This document shows positions 43,796 to 50,960 of a DNA stretch of 64,000 nt, in pieces (within the stretch, counting starts at the first letter, position 1; each line of letters opens with the position of its first letter). The notes beneath the pieces were generated by a model. It was not told the origin of the DNA. It did no database searches and saw only the letters and a list, made by a program, of their open reading frames with translations. The DNA is from Chryseobacterium camelliae (GTDB taxonomy: Bacteria; Bacteroidota; Bacteroidia; Flavobacteriales; Weeksellaceae), in NCBI RefSeq assembly GCF_027920545.1, contig NZ_CP115859.1:434001-498000 (forward strand), read 5' to 3'. Both the position numbers and the translations under genes were made by a program.

Positions 43796-44110
43796 AAAAT
43801 CAGGCAGATAAAAATGCTAAATATCTCTGGGAACAGTCCTTTTTGCTGTATAATTTTGATTAGCTATTCACATAATTTTGAAATAGAGATTAAAAAATTA
43901 ATCTCAAGAAGAGATCGAGTTTACTGCTTTTACTTTTTTAACATTTAGAAAATCAATCAAATACCCATAAAAACAAAATCCCTACCAAATACTCATTATG
44001 TTAATGAAATATTAAATCATAAAAATATTTTATTATTTTTTTTAAAAAGATATAAACATATCATTATTATTCATATCTTAGTGATGTATTAATCATATAA
44101 AATTACATTC
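43796..44110. other. AT-rich intergenic region before the peptide gene
   Basis: About 315 bases with no supported ORF. A TATCTTAG-like box at about 44073-44080 could be the -7 element of the downstream peptide gene. Nothing else recognised. Confidence 0.35.
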
Positions 44111-44395
44111 ATGAAAAATTTGAAAAAATTAAACAGAAACGAGTTAAAAACTATTTCAGGAAACGGACTACTTGATAACATTACTGGTGTTGTTAATGGT
44201 TTAGGTACTACTGCTGGTGGTGCTGTTGTAGGCCTAACCGGTGTTGTAGGCGGTGTCGTTGGTGGTGTAGTAGGTACAGTAGGTGGTGCAGTAACAGGAG
44301 CTACTGGTGTTGCAACAACAACATTATGCAACGTTCAGTGTGTAGTTAATGGTGTTATCACTATTAAGCTTCTTGCTTGCGGATCTACTTGTTAA
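44111..44395 (+). CDS. Bacteriocin-like peptide with double-glycine-type leader and two CxxxC motifs
   Basis: 94 residues. The N-terminus MKNLKKLNRNELKTISGNG resembles the leader of Chryseobacterium 'bacteriocin-like' peptides that PCAT transporters cut after GG; here the site would be GNG (residues 17-19). The mature part is a glycine-zipper stretch (residues ~30-65, repeated GVVGG) followed by four cysteines at 73, 77, 90 and 94, i.e. C-x3-C-x12-C-x3-C. Such a hydrophobic zipper suggests a membrane-active peptide, and the Cys pairs suggest disulphides or a modification. No transporter, modifying enzyme or immunity gene is next to it. It has its own strong terminator. Activity is inferred only. 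Confidence 0.75.
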   Translation: MKNLKKLNRNELKTISGNGLLDNITGVVNGLGTTAGGAVVGLTGVVGGVVGGVVGTVGGAVTGATGVATTTLCNVQCVVNGVITIKLLACGSTC

Positions 44396-44421
44396 GAAAT
44401 AAACAAGTCTAGTTAAGGTAT

Positions 44422-44450
44422 AACCGCTCTTTTATTAGAGCGGTTTTTTT
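44422..44450 (+). terminator. Terminator of the bacteriocin-like gene
   Basis: 9-bp perfect stem AACCGCTCT / AGAGCGGTT, 6-nt loop, seven T. Confidence 0.92.
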
Positions 44451-44516
44451 CTATCATAGTTAATTGAAGCAGGATAAAATCCTAAAAGGGTAGTGGTTTT
44501 CAGGTTAAACAGTCCA

Positions 44517-45299
44517 TCAGCAAATCAAAAGTAAGCGATATTCACGATCTTTTTCGATTGGTGCTCTGTGTATACAAGGCAACACTTGCTGATCAGGATG
44601 ATCTACCGCCAGTTTCCAGAGATTACCCTGTCCTAGATTAATCAGTTTAGCATCAGGTTTAGCCCGGTAATGCAAATCAAAAAAACATTCCTTCAGGAAA
44701 ATTTTAAATCCTTCTTCCGGTCCGTCATACAATTCTCTGAGTTTCTTTCGAATTTCCGGTACCAGAATTTTTTGTTCAGCCTGTCTATTAGGCAAAATAT
44801 CGCTTGCAGCTCCATGATAAGTGCATAAAAAAGTATCTGTAGGAACAGGAGAGCGGTCTACATGGAACGAATATACATCTGTTGAAATAAAATCAAATTC
44901 ATCATCACGCTCATAGCATTTCAGTAAATTGAGAGATGGCGATGCTCCAAAGCGGGTTAAGGATTGCAGATCATTTATGATAATTTCCCTGGCTTTATTT
45001 CCTTCATTGGTTAACTTTAGAGACAGCAGATCTTCAACAGAAACCTCAGTAATGTTTTCTTTTAGCTTGAGTTGCAGTACAATTTCTTCAAAATCTCCAT
45101 CCAGATTTCTTTGCCAAAAGAGCGCATTGATATTTCCCTGAAAATTAGTATTCATAAGTTCATTAAATGAAGAAACCGGTTGAATCTGATTCTCTATAGA
45201 AGTAATTTTGTCCATATTTATCTGATGCCACCCAAATTCGTGAGTGCTGTTATATCTTTCAACGAAAGTATGAATTTTAGAATCAGGATTTGGCTTCAT
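44517..45299 (-). CDS. DUF1826-like protein
   Basis: 260 residues. The segment DVYSFHVDRSPVPTDTFLCTY followed ~75 residues later by CIHRAPIEKDREYRLLL gives an HxD ... H pattern that fits DUF1826, whose members sometimes sit near zinc-uptake genes. NALFWQRNLDGDFEEIV near residue 60 also fits. The HxD...H set could bind iron as in cupin/2-oxoglutarate enzymes, but this is speculation. No operon partner. Confidence 0.6.
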   Translation of the reverse strand: MKPNPDSKIHTFVERYNSTHEFGWHQINMDKITSIENQIQPVSSFNELMNTNFQGNINALFWQRNLDGDFEEIVLQLKLKENITEVSVEDLLSLKLTNEGNKAREIIINDLQSLTRFGASPSLNLLKCYERDDEFDFISTDVYSFHVDRSPVPTDTFLCTYHGAASDILPNRQAEQKILVPEIRKKLRELYDGPEEGFKIFLKECFFDLHYRAKPDAKLINLGQGNLWKLAVDHPDQQVLPCIHRAPIEKDREYRLLLIC

Positions 45300-45671
45300 A
45301 CCAAAAATTTTACGGTTACTGAATTTTGAAAGAAGTATTAAATAAAAAGAGAACCTGAAATAAACACAATTTAACTAATATACTGTGCAATTTGTTCATA
45401 TTAATATAATGATTAAAAGAAAAACTAGAAATAGTAATCATTTCTAAACATTTTCCTATTTAACAAATTTCATTTCTGTTCATTTTTGATGTTCATATTT
45501 GTCAAAAAAAAATTCTGTAAAAATAATCACCTAAAATATGCTATTAAGTTTAAATAGATAAAAAAATGTAAAATAATATAACTTTCATATAAATAAAAAG
45601 TATTAGAATTCGGTCATTTTACTGTACAAGCTTTGATATTAAAAATTAGGGTTTAATTTGTTTCTTTCTTA
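45300..45671. other. Very AT-rich intergenic region at the left edge of the accessory segment
   Basis: About 370 bases with no credible ORF. Base composition changes here to the strongly AT-rich character that continues to ~49 kb. I see no tRNA or clear attachment repeat. Confidence 0.4.
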
Positions 45672-45734
45672 GTACATTATTGATGTACATAAAATCAAAT
45701 TACATTATATTTGATGTAATTGAGTAAAATGTAC
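45672..45734. promoter_or_regulatory. Candidate res site / operator of the serine recombinase
   Basis: GTACAT-TATTG-ATGTAC at 45672-45688 and AATTACAT-N8-ATGTAATT at 45698-45721 share the half-site TACAT; a further ATGTAC half lies at 45729-45734. The N8 of the second palindrome is exactly the -7 box TATATTTG (45706-45713). Resolvases of the Tn3 type bind such paired inverted sites just upstream of their own gene. Confidence 0.6.
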
Positions 45735-45739
45735 TTTCT

Positions 45740-46300
45740 ATGATAATTGGATATGCAAGAGTAAGCACTCTGGAACAAAATTTAAATTTACAAACCGATG
45801 CTTTAAAAAATATTGGTGCTGAAAAAATTTTTGTTGATAAAGTAAGCGGTGTAAAGTCTCACAAAGTACAATTAGAAGAATTGTTAGAATATATTAGGAA
45901 AGGTGATACTTTAACTGTATGGCGATTAGATAGGATAGGAAGAAATACCGTTGGTTTAATTCAATTTGTAAATGAGCTTAACGAAAAAGGTATTCACTTT
46001 AAGTCTATAACTGAAAACATTGACACCAGTTCCACAAGTGGTAAGCTTATTTTTCAAATTTTTTGTGTTTTGGCGGAACACGAAAGAAATGTCTTAATTG
46101 AAAGAACAAATGCAGGATTAAAATTTGCAAGAGCAAGAGGAAAAAACGGAGGTCGCCCAAAAGGACTAACAGAAAAATATAAAAAGATAGCTCCTTTAGT
46201 AAAAGCTTCATACGATGCTAAAGAATTACCTATAGAGGAAATTATGAAAGCTTTTAATATTGGAAGTAAGACAACTTTTTATAAAATAATTAATTCTTAA
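45740..46300 (+). CDS. Serine recombinase (resolvase/invertase family)
   Basis: 186 residues, the size of Tn3-type resolvases and DNA invertases. Catalytic Ser9 is in MIIGYARVSTLEQNL; conserved arginines are in VWRLDRIGRN and ERNVLIERTNAGL; the E helix leads to GKNGGRPKGLTEKY and a C-terminal HTH (IEEIMKAFNIGSKTTFYKII). It catalyses site-specific strand exchange through a phosphoserine link. Palindromes at its promoter suggest autoregulation and mark a res-like site. Six short genes with a shared leader box follow on the same strand. Confidence 0.92.
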   Translation: MIIGYARVSTLEQNLNLQTDALKNIGAEKIFVDKVSGVKSHKVQLEELLEYIRKGDTLTVWRLDRIGRNTVGLIQFVNELNEKGIHFKSITENIDTSSTSGKLIFQIFCVLAEHERNVLIERTNAGLKFARARGKNGGRPKGLTEKYKKIAPLVKASYDAKELPIEEIMKAFNIGSKTTFYKIINS

Positions 46301-46310
46301 AAACGATACA
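46294..46310 (+). repeat. 17-nt leader box, copy 1 (divergent)
   Basis: TTCTTAAAAACGATACA directly before the ATG at 46311. It matches the best copy (TCTCAAAAAACGATACT) at 11 of 17 positions, with the AAAAACGATAC core intact. Confidence 0.55.
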
Positions 46311-46556
46311 ATGATAACCATTGATGAACAAATTGAGCAAGTCTTAAAAACAATTGAAATTGAAACGGGTATTAATAGGAAAGATTTTATTTCAAATTCA
46401 AGAAAACCAATTTTATTGGAAGCAAGAAAAAAAGCTGCAAAGCTATTAATTACAGATGCACATTTATCCGATGATGGAATTGCAAAAGTTTTGGGAATTT
46501 CAAAAAGTACAGCTAATACTTATAGAAATAGTCTTGGTTTTCATAAAAGATATTAA
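46311..46556 (+). CDS. Small HTH protein (DnaA domain IV-like)
   Basis: 81 residues. The last ~55 residues (SRKPILLEARKKAAKLLI ... DDGIAKVLGISKSTANTYRNS) look like a helix-turn-helix of the kind in DnaA domain IV or MerR/Trp-repressor-like domains: helical, with a 'G-I-S-K-S-T' recognition helix. DNA binding is likely; target unknown. It follows the recombinase by 10 bases and might regulate it or the array. First member of the box-linked gene set. Confidence 0.65.
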   Translation: MITIDEQIEQVLKTIEIETGINRKDFISNSRKPILLEARKKAAKLLITDAHLSDDGIAKVLGISKSTANTYRNSLGFHKRY

Positions 46557-46565
46557 AAAAAATAA

Positions 46566-46582
46566 TCTCAAATAACGATTCG
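46566..46582 (+). repeat. 17-nt leader box, copy 2
   Basis: TCTCAAATAACGATTCG, ending exactly at the ATG at 46583. Confidence 0.7.
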
Positions 46583-46813
46583 ATGAAAAATAAAAAGCTA
46601 CTCTATATAACATCTTTTCTATTCTTAATAGTGTTTCTTTTGAGTTTTATTTTAATACAGATAGAAGTGAGAAATACATATATTGATATTATTTACTCAG
46701 CGGTTATCTTAACAACTATGGTTACTAATGTAGCTTTATTTTTTAATCTAATACTAAATCTAAAAGATAAATCTAAAAAAATGATCAAATGCAAGAAAAG
46801 CAAATACTTATAG
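46583..46813 (+). CDS. Small two-helix membrane protein, unknown
   Basis: 76 residues with two hydrophobic helices (LLYITSFLFLIVFLLSFILI, ~5-25, and IIYSAVILTTMVTNVALFFNLIL, ~36-58) and a Lys-rich cytoplasmic tail. No family recognised. Very AT-rich codons like its neighbours in the array. Preceded by a 17-nt box, as is each of its neighbours. Confidence 0.6.
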   Translation: MKNKKLLYITSFLFLIVFLLSFILIQIEVRNTYIDIIYSAVILTTMVTNVALFFNLILNLKDKSKKMIKCKKSKYL

Positions 46814-46833
46814 ATTATTTATCTCAAAATGGA

Positions 46834-46847
46834 TCTCAAATAACGAT
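46834..46847 (+). repeat. Leader box, copy 3 (extended spacing)
   Basis: TCTCAAATAACGAT, followed by 12 more bases before the ATG at 46860, so the spacing is longer than in the other copies. An extra TCTCAAA lies at 46822-46828, giving a doubled first half as in copy 6. Confidence 0.6.
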
Positions 46848-46859
46848 TATAATCATTTT

Positions 46860-47261
46860 ATGACAAGAATTCTCTACACTTCAAAAAATGAAAAAAACTA
46901 TACTTTTTTATATGATTTTCAACGAAAATTTTTAGAAGACCACAATGGTAATGTATTAATTTTTGAAATTTGGGAGGAAGGGAAAGAAGAATTTGACAAG
47001 TTTAGTTTTATGCTCCGTGAAATGGAAAATGGCACTGATTTGAAAGTCGTTGATTTGTTTTCAGATTCAAAAAAATATTATTTAGGAAAAGGAATTTCAA
47101 GAGCGATGATTTTACATTGTAAAAATTTATTTGTGAAACGTATTATTTCTGAACGAGAAAATAAAAACTGGGAAGAAGCTCGGACAAAAGTTTGGGAACG
47201 CATGAAAGCTAACGGAGAAGTTGCATATTGTGAATCTAAAGATTTTTACTTTACAATATGA
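46860..47261 (+). CDS. Hypothetical cytoplasmic protein in the cassette array
   Basis: 133 residues, no signal peptide or membrane segment. I do not recognise the family. The C-terminal half (YYLGKGISRAMILHCKNLFVKRIISERE ... VWERMKANGEVAYCE) faintly recalls the acetyl-CoA-binding part of GNAT enzymes (GxGIxxxM), but the first half does not fit, so I do not assign it. Preceded by leader box copy 3. Confidence 0.6.
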   Translation: MTRILYTSKNEKNYTFLYDFQRKFLEDHNGNVLIFEIWEEGKEEFDKFSFMLREMENGTDLKVVDLFSDSKKYYLGKGISRAMILHCKNLFVKRIISERENKNWEEARTKVWERMKANGEVAYCESKDFYFTI

Positions 47262-47283
47262 TAAAATTAAACTATTAAAATAA

Positions 47284-47300
47284 TCTCAAAAAACGAAACT
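47284..47300 (+). repeat. 17-nt leader box, copy 4
   Basis: TCTCAAAAAACGAAACT, ending exactly at the TTG start at 47301. It argues that the TTG is the true start. Confidence 0.7.
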
Positions 47301-47900
47301 TTGAAAAAAATATATATTCTAATTTTATCCCTTATTATAGTGTTTTCATGTAAAGAAAAACTTACAGAAGAACAAATTATAATTAATCAAAATAAAAAAG
47401 CTATTGATTCTTTAACATATATAAGAAATAATTTGCATCCTGAATATTTAAAAACAGGTAATTCTGAATTAATTGCAAATGAAATAATAAAAAATAGCTT
47501 ATCAGTACTTGAAATAGATACTAAAAATTTAGAAGCACTTAAAGATTTAGCTCATTTTAATTTTGAATTAAAAAATTATAAAGATGCTGTACATTATTAT
47601 ACCATTTTAATAGATTTAAAAGACGATACGAATAATAGATATGTTACCCCATATTACCTTCAAAGAGGATTGGCAAAATATCATCTGAAAGATTTTAATG
47701 GAGCAATAGAAGATCTTCAACAGTATAAAAATGAAAACACTGATAAAAGAACAGTTGGCTATACAGAGGCATGCTATTATTTAGGGATTTGTTATAAAAA
47801 TATAAATGATCAATCTAATGCATGTGATAATTTTAGAACGTATGCTGAAAACGTGGCAACTGATGAAGCTTGGAATCTAATTGCAGAATATTGTAATTAG
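47301..47900 (+). CDS. TPR lipoprotein, TTG start
   Basis: 199 residues. The signal sequence MKKIYILILSLIIVFSCKEK has a lipobox with Cys17. The mature part has about three tetratricopeptide-type helical hairpins (VLEIDTKNLEALKDLAHFNF; YLQRGLAKYHLKDFNGAIED; ACYYLGICYKNINDQSNACDNF), used for protein-protein contacts. The start is TTG, fixed by the 17-nt box right before it. Function unknown; the array context suggests accessory cargo. Confidence 0.75.
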   Translation: MKKIYILILSLIIVFSCKEKLTEEQIIINQNKKAIDSLTYIRNNLHPEYLKTGNSELIANEIIKNSLSVLEIDTKNLEALKDLAHFNFELKNYKDAVHYYTILIDLKDDTNNRYVTPYYLQRGLAKYHLKDFNGAIEDLQQYKNENTDKRTVGYTEACYYLGICYKNINDQSNACDNFRTYAENVATDEAWNLIAEYCN

Positions 47901-47917
47901 TCTAAAAAACTGATAAT
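47901..47917 (+). repeat. 17-nt leader box, copy 5
   Basis: TCTAAAAAACTGATAAT, ending exactly at the ATG at 47918; it begins one base after the upstream stop codon. Confidence 0.6.
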
Positions 47918-48322
47918 ATGGAAACAAAAAGAATTGAATTTATTATTAAAGATCTATTAGAATTAATAAAATTATTTTCTTCAAATATTGATTTGTATCA
48001 AACTGAAAGTTCAAGTCATTTATATGAAATGAAACTTCCATTTGAAAAATTTATTGATGATAATGGTTATAGTTGTGAAGAAATTTTTCATGCTTTTAAA
48101 AACTTAGATGATGAAACATCGGAATGGATTTCATATTCTAAAAATGGTAAAAAAATTAAACAAATAGCACCTTTTTCTACTGGAGTAAAATTTAATCATA
48201 ATGAACAGTTAATAGAATTTGAAATAAGAGATTATTGGTTAAGAAAAATAATAAAAGGTGATTTGATAATTGATTATCAAAAATTAACTGAGTTTAAGCC
48301 TAATTTTATTATTGAAATTTAA
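47918..48322 (+). CDS. Hypothetical protein in the cassette array
   Basis: 134 residues, soluble, acidic, without signal peptide. No family recognised. Sequence features: an N-terminal helix with many Leu/Ile, a central WISYSKNGKKIKQI strand pair and a C-terminal DYWLRKIIKGDLIIDYQKL. Preceded by leader box 5 and followed by box 6. Confidence 0.6.
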   Translation: METKRIEFIIKDLLELIKLFSSNIDLYQTESSSHLYEMKLPFEKFIDDNGYSCEEIFHAFKNLDDETSEWISYSKNGKKIKQIAPFSTGVKFNHNEQLIEFEIRDYWLRKIIKGDLIIDYQKLTEFKPNFIIEI

Positions 48323-48324
48323 AA

Positions 48325-48348
48325 TCTCAAATCTCAAAAAACGATACT
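48325..48348 (+). repeat. 17-nt leader box, copy 6, with doubled first half
   Basis: TCTCAAA at 48325-48331 is followed directly by the full box TCTCAAAAAACGATACT (48332-48348), which ends exactly at the ATG at 48349. It is the best match to the consensus. Confidence 0.75.
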
Positions 48349-48579
48349 ATGAGAACACCGATACAAGAACTACTTTTTAAAGCAATGCATTTTGTTAATA
48401 GAAGAGAAGATTTTTTAAATTTTCTAGGGAACAATCAAAAATTACTACAAACTGATGAAAAGGAGTTTATTAAAAAGGTATATAAAGATGCATTGAAAGA
48501 TTCTGATTTAGCAGATTCCGAAAAAGAAAATAAAGCCGAGATATACTATGTAAACTTCCCTAAAAATGTATCCATTTAA
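48349..48579 (+). CDS. Hypothetical protein, last member of the cassette array
   Basis: 76 residues, mostly helical and charged (IQELLFKAMHFVNRREDFLNFL ... EFIKKVYKDAL). No family recognised. Its end lies only ~30 bases before the transposase remnant, so the C-terminus may have been altered by that insertion. Preceded by the most complete leader box. Confidence 0.55.
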   Translation: MRTPIQELLFKAMHFVNRREDFLNFLGNNQKLLQTDEKEFIKKVYKDALKDSDLADSEKENKAEIYYVNFPKNVSI

Positions 48580-48609
48580 AGATAGAGTTTTTGGTTTAAA
48601 AAACTTTAA

Positions 48610-48726
48610 ATTTAAAAAAGCAAATCAATGGTGGATAGAATATAACTATAATAGGCCACACGAAGCATTAGGGAATATAAGTCCTAAAAAATATAAACAA
48701 AAAATGAAAGAAGAATCTATCATTTA
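48610..48726 (+). pseudogene. C-terminal remnant of an IS3-family transposase (OrfB)
   Basis: In one frame the reading NQWWIEYNYNRPHEALG continues into NISPKKYKQKM and a stop at 48724. This is the rve-type integrase C-terminal signature (W..YN..RPHEALG..SP). No start codon or upstream catalytic domain remains. It marks the right edge of the array and shows that an IS was once here. Confidence 0.75.
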
Positions 48727-49267
48727 GAATGGAAACAAAATTGGGTAGCTTACAGTGTACCATCATCTTTTATTAATAGTGGTAATCTTTTATATGAAAC
48801 TTTATTAAAAGTTCTAATAAACATACAATTAATTCATTAATATAAATATAGTAATTAATTAAATAATTAAGCTTTTAATTAATATGAACAAATATGCCAC
48901 CATAAATAATTTAACATAATATAAATTATAGGATTTTTAATTTCTATTTAAAAAGACTTATCCGCTTACTATTTCATCCTTTTTCTTTATCTATCATTGA
49001 TCACAATTTTGATTAAAGTATTCTTGTAGATAAAGATGCATTCAAAAAAAATATTTTATTTATGGTTTTAAGTTTTTATATTTTCTCAAGGCTACTAGTA
49101 TTTTAGAAGGCTGAGAATCCGCTGTACGATTTCAACTCAGGAAAAACTCCGTACATCTAAAAGATTGGATGGTTATTTTTTTTACTCAATCAATTAGAAA
49201 ACAGTCATATATTATCAATATTCTAAAAATTTAGCAAAAATAATTTGCGTAGTTAAATAACTTCATA
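48727..49267. other. AT-rich non-coding stretch right of the accessory segment
   Basis: About 540 bases without a supported ORF. Base composition remains very AT-rich to about 48.9 kb and then becomes more ordinary. I found no terminal repeats pairing with the region left of the recombinase. Confidence 0.4.
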
Positions 49268-49291
49268 TAAATTTGTAGCCAAATAGCTACA
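49268..49291 (+). promoter_or_regulatory. -7 box and ArsR operator
   Basis: TAAATTTG (49268-49275) is overlapped by the perfect palindrome TGTAGC-N6-GCTACA (49274-49291), which lies over the expected transcription start. This is the normal layout for an autorepressing ArsR protein. Confidence 0.65.
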
Positions 49292-49293
49292 TA

Positions 49294-49620
49294 ATGAATT
49301 TAAGACGGGATGTATTTCAGGCCATAGCAGATCCTACCAGAAGATCTATATTGATGCTGGTGGCAGCACAATCTATGACTGCAGGTGCCATTGCTTCAAA
49401 TTTTGATACTGCAAGACCCACCGTTTCAAAGCATCTTCAGATCCTTACAGAATGTGAATTATTGAAGTCCGAACAAAACGGTCGCGAGATTATTTACCAT
49501 TTAAATCCAGTAAAAATGAAAGAAATTGCAGATTTTATAGAACCTTTCCGTAAAATGTGGGACGAAAAATTCAATAAACTGGAAAGTGTGATGAAAGCGT
49601 ATCAGAATAGAGAGGCGTGA
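49294..49620 (+). CDS. ArsR family transcriptional regulator
   Basis: 108 residues, a single winged helix: [39 protein letters not shown] and GREIIYHLN. No Cys-x-Cys metal site is present, so it is of the SdpR-like, non-metal type usually paired with SRPBCC genes, as here (49777). The palindrome on its own promoter implies autorepression. Confidence 0.92.
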   Translation: MNLRRDVFQAIADPTRRSILMLVAAQSMTAGAIASNFDTARPTVSKHLQILTECELLKSEQNGREIIYHLNPVKMKEIADFIEPFRKMWDEKFNKLESVMKAYQNREA

Positions 49621-49776
49621 TTCGAGATGTGAATTTCGAGGTTTGGGTTTTAGCGATGTAAGTTAAATTTACAAACACAGAACCTAATAAAAACCCCTTT
49701 ATTCATAACTTTAACCTCAATAACTCGAATCCTGTATCACAAAATACTTAACTCGAACCACAAATCCTCTCAAAAT

Positions 49777-50292
49777 ATGGAACTAAAAACAAAAATACAC
49801 GCTGAAGACGGAAAACAGGAACTTTTCATCACCAGAGAGTTTGATCTGCCTGTTGAATTGCTATTCAAGGCCTATACAGAAGCCGAACTTTTCGAGCAAT
49901 GGATGGGAACAAAAGTGACAAAATTTGAGAATAAACAACACGGAAGTTACCGATTTGAAACCTCAAACCCACAAGGTGAAGTCGTTTTCAGTGCCAATGG
50001 AACCATCCATGAAATTATTCTGAACGAGAAAATTATAAGGACTTTCCAAATGGAAAACACTCCTTTTCCCGCTCAGTTTGAGTTTTTAGAATTTGAAAAA
50101 CTAACGGATACCACCAGCAAAATCACGATCCAAACCATTTATAAATCTGTAGACTTCAGAGACCAGCACCTGAAAATGCCTTTTGCATCGGGAATTAATA
50201 TGGTACATAATCGGTTACAGGAAATATTGAACGGGATCGTGTTTCGGGATCCGGGTTTAAGGCATAAATTATTATCATCTAAATCCCCCTAA
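49777..50292 (+). CDS. SRPBCC (AHSA1-like) protein
   Basis: 171 residues. The start LFITREFDLPVELLFKAYTEAELFEQWMG and the central RFETSNPQGEVVFSANGTIHEI are typical of AHSA1/START-like domains with a deep hydrophobic pocket. Ligand unknown. ArsR-SRPBCC pairs are widespread; they may respond to small hydrophobic molecules. The 156-base spacer before it holds repeated TCGAA/TCGAG words but no ORF. Confidence 0.88.
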   Translation: MELKTKIHAEDGKQELFITREFDLPVELLFKAYTEAELFEQWMGTKVTKFENKQHGSYRFETSNPQGEVVFSANGTIHEIILNEKIIRTFQMENTPFPAQFEFLEFEKLTDTTSKITIQTIYKSVDFRDQHLKMPFASGINMVHNRLQEILNGIVFRDPGLRHKLLSSKSP

Positions 50293-50363
50293 CAAGCATC
50301 TCAAAACTCCCTCCAAATCACGCATCTCACATCTCTTAACCCGAACCCCTAAAATCCAACCAC

Positions 50364-50942
50364 ATGAATCCAAAAGTTGATTTCTTCTTTGATAAAGCCC
50401 GACAATGGCAAAAAGAATTTGAAAAATTAAGAACAATCGCCCTGGAAACAGAGCTTGTAGAAGATTTGAAATGGGGCTGCCCTTGTTACACGTTTGAAGG
50501 AAAAAATATTTTTTTAATTCACGGTTTTAAAGAATATTGTGCGCTCCTCTTTTTCAAAGGCGCCTTAATGAAGGACTCTGAAAATATTTTAATTCAGCAA
50601 ACTGAAAATGTACAGGCTTCAAGACAGATCCGTTTTACAGACGTACAACAAATTATTGATTTAGAAAAAATACTCAAAGCTTATATGTTTGAAGCTGTTG
50701 AAATTGAAGAATCAGGAGCAAAGGTCGAAATGAAGAAAACCAAAGAATTCGAAATGCCGGAAGAATTTCAACAAAAACTAGATGAAAATTCCAAATTAAA
50801 AGAAGCTTTTGAAGCGTTAACCCCGGGAAGACAACGCGCTTACCTACTCTATTTTTCTTCAGCCAAGCAATCCAAAACCAGGATATCAAGAATTGAAAAA
50901 TATATTCCGGAGATTCTTGATGGAAAAGGCTTAAATGATTAA
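50364..50942 (+). CDS. YdeI/DUF1801-type protein with OmdA-like C-terminus
   Basis: 192 residues. The N-terminal part (LVEDLKWGCPCYTFEGKNIFLIHGFKEYCALLFFKGALM) is a DUF1801/YdhG-like fold; the C-terminal FEALTPGRQRAYLLYFSSAKQSKTRISRIEKYIPEILDG matches the bacteriocin-protection YdeI/OmpD-associated domain. Role unclear; Salmonella YdeI/OmdA affects antimicrobial peptide resistance. Part of the ArsR-led gene string. Confidence 0.88.
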   Translation: MNPKVDFFFDKARQWQKEFEKLRTIALETELVEDLKWGCPCYTFEGKNIFLIHGFKEYCALLFFKGALMKDSENILIQQTENVQASRQIRFTDVQQIIDLEKILKAYMFEAVEIEESGAKVEMKKTKEFEMPEEFQQKLDENSKLKEAFEALTPGRQRAYLLYFSSAKQSKTRISRIEKYIPEILDGKGLND

Positions 50943-50960
50943 AACGATAAACAATAAAAA

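Noticed and set aside
44089..44331. Proline/threonine-rich minus-strand frame opposite the bacteriocin-like gene
   Set aside because: Direct antisense of the Gly/Val repeats; the plus-strand frame has the leader, cysteines and terminator.
46860..47261. GNAT acetyltransferase assignment for the 133-residue array protein
   Set aside because: Only a weak match in the C-terminal half; the N-terminal strands and a proper Q/RxxGxG/A loop are not convincing.
46294..48348. Classical integron with attC sites
   Set aside because: The recombinase is of the serine type, the repeats are at 5' ends of genes and show no inverted-repeat folding.
45672..48579. CRISPR array or toxin-antitoxin operon
   Set aside because: The repeats are separated by full ORFs of differing length, no Cas genes are present, and no ORF pair shows toxin or antitoxin motifs I can name.
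49620..49776. tRNA-like word (TCGAATCC) in the ArsR-SRPBCC spacer
   Set aside because: No cloverleaf arms can be formed around it; it belongs to a low-complexity spacer with repeated TCGAA words.
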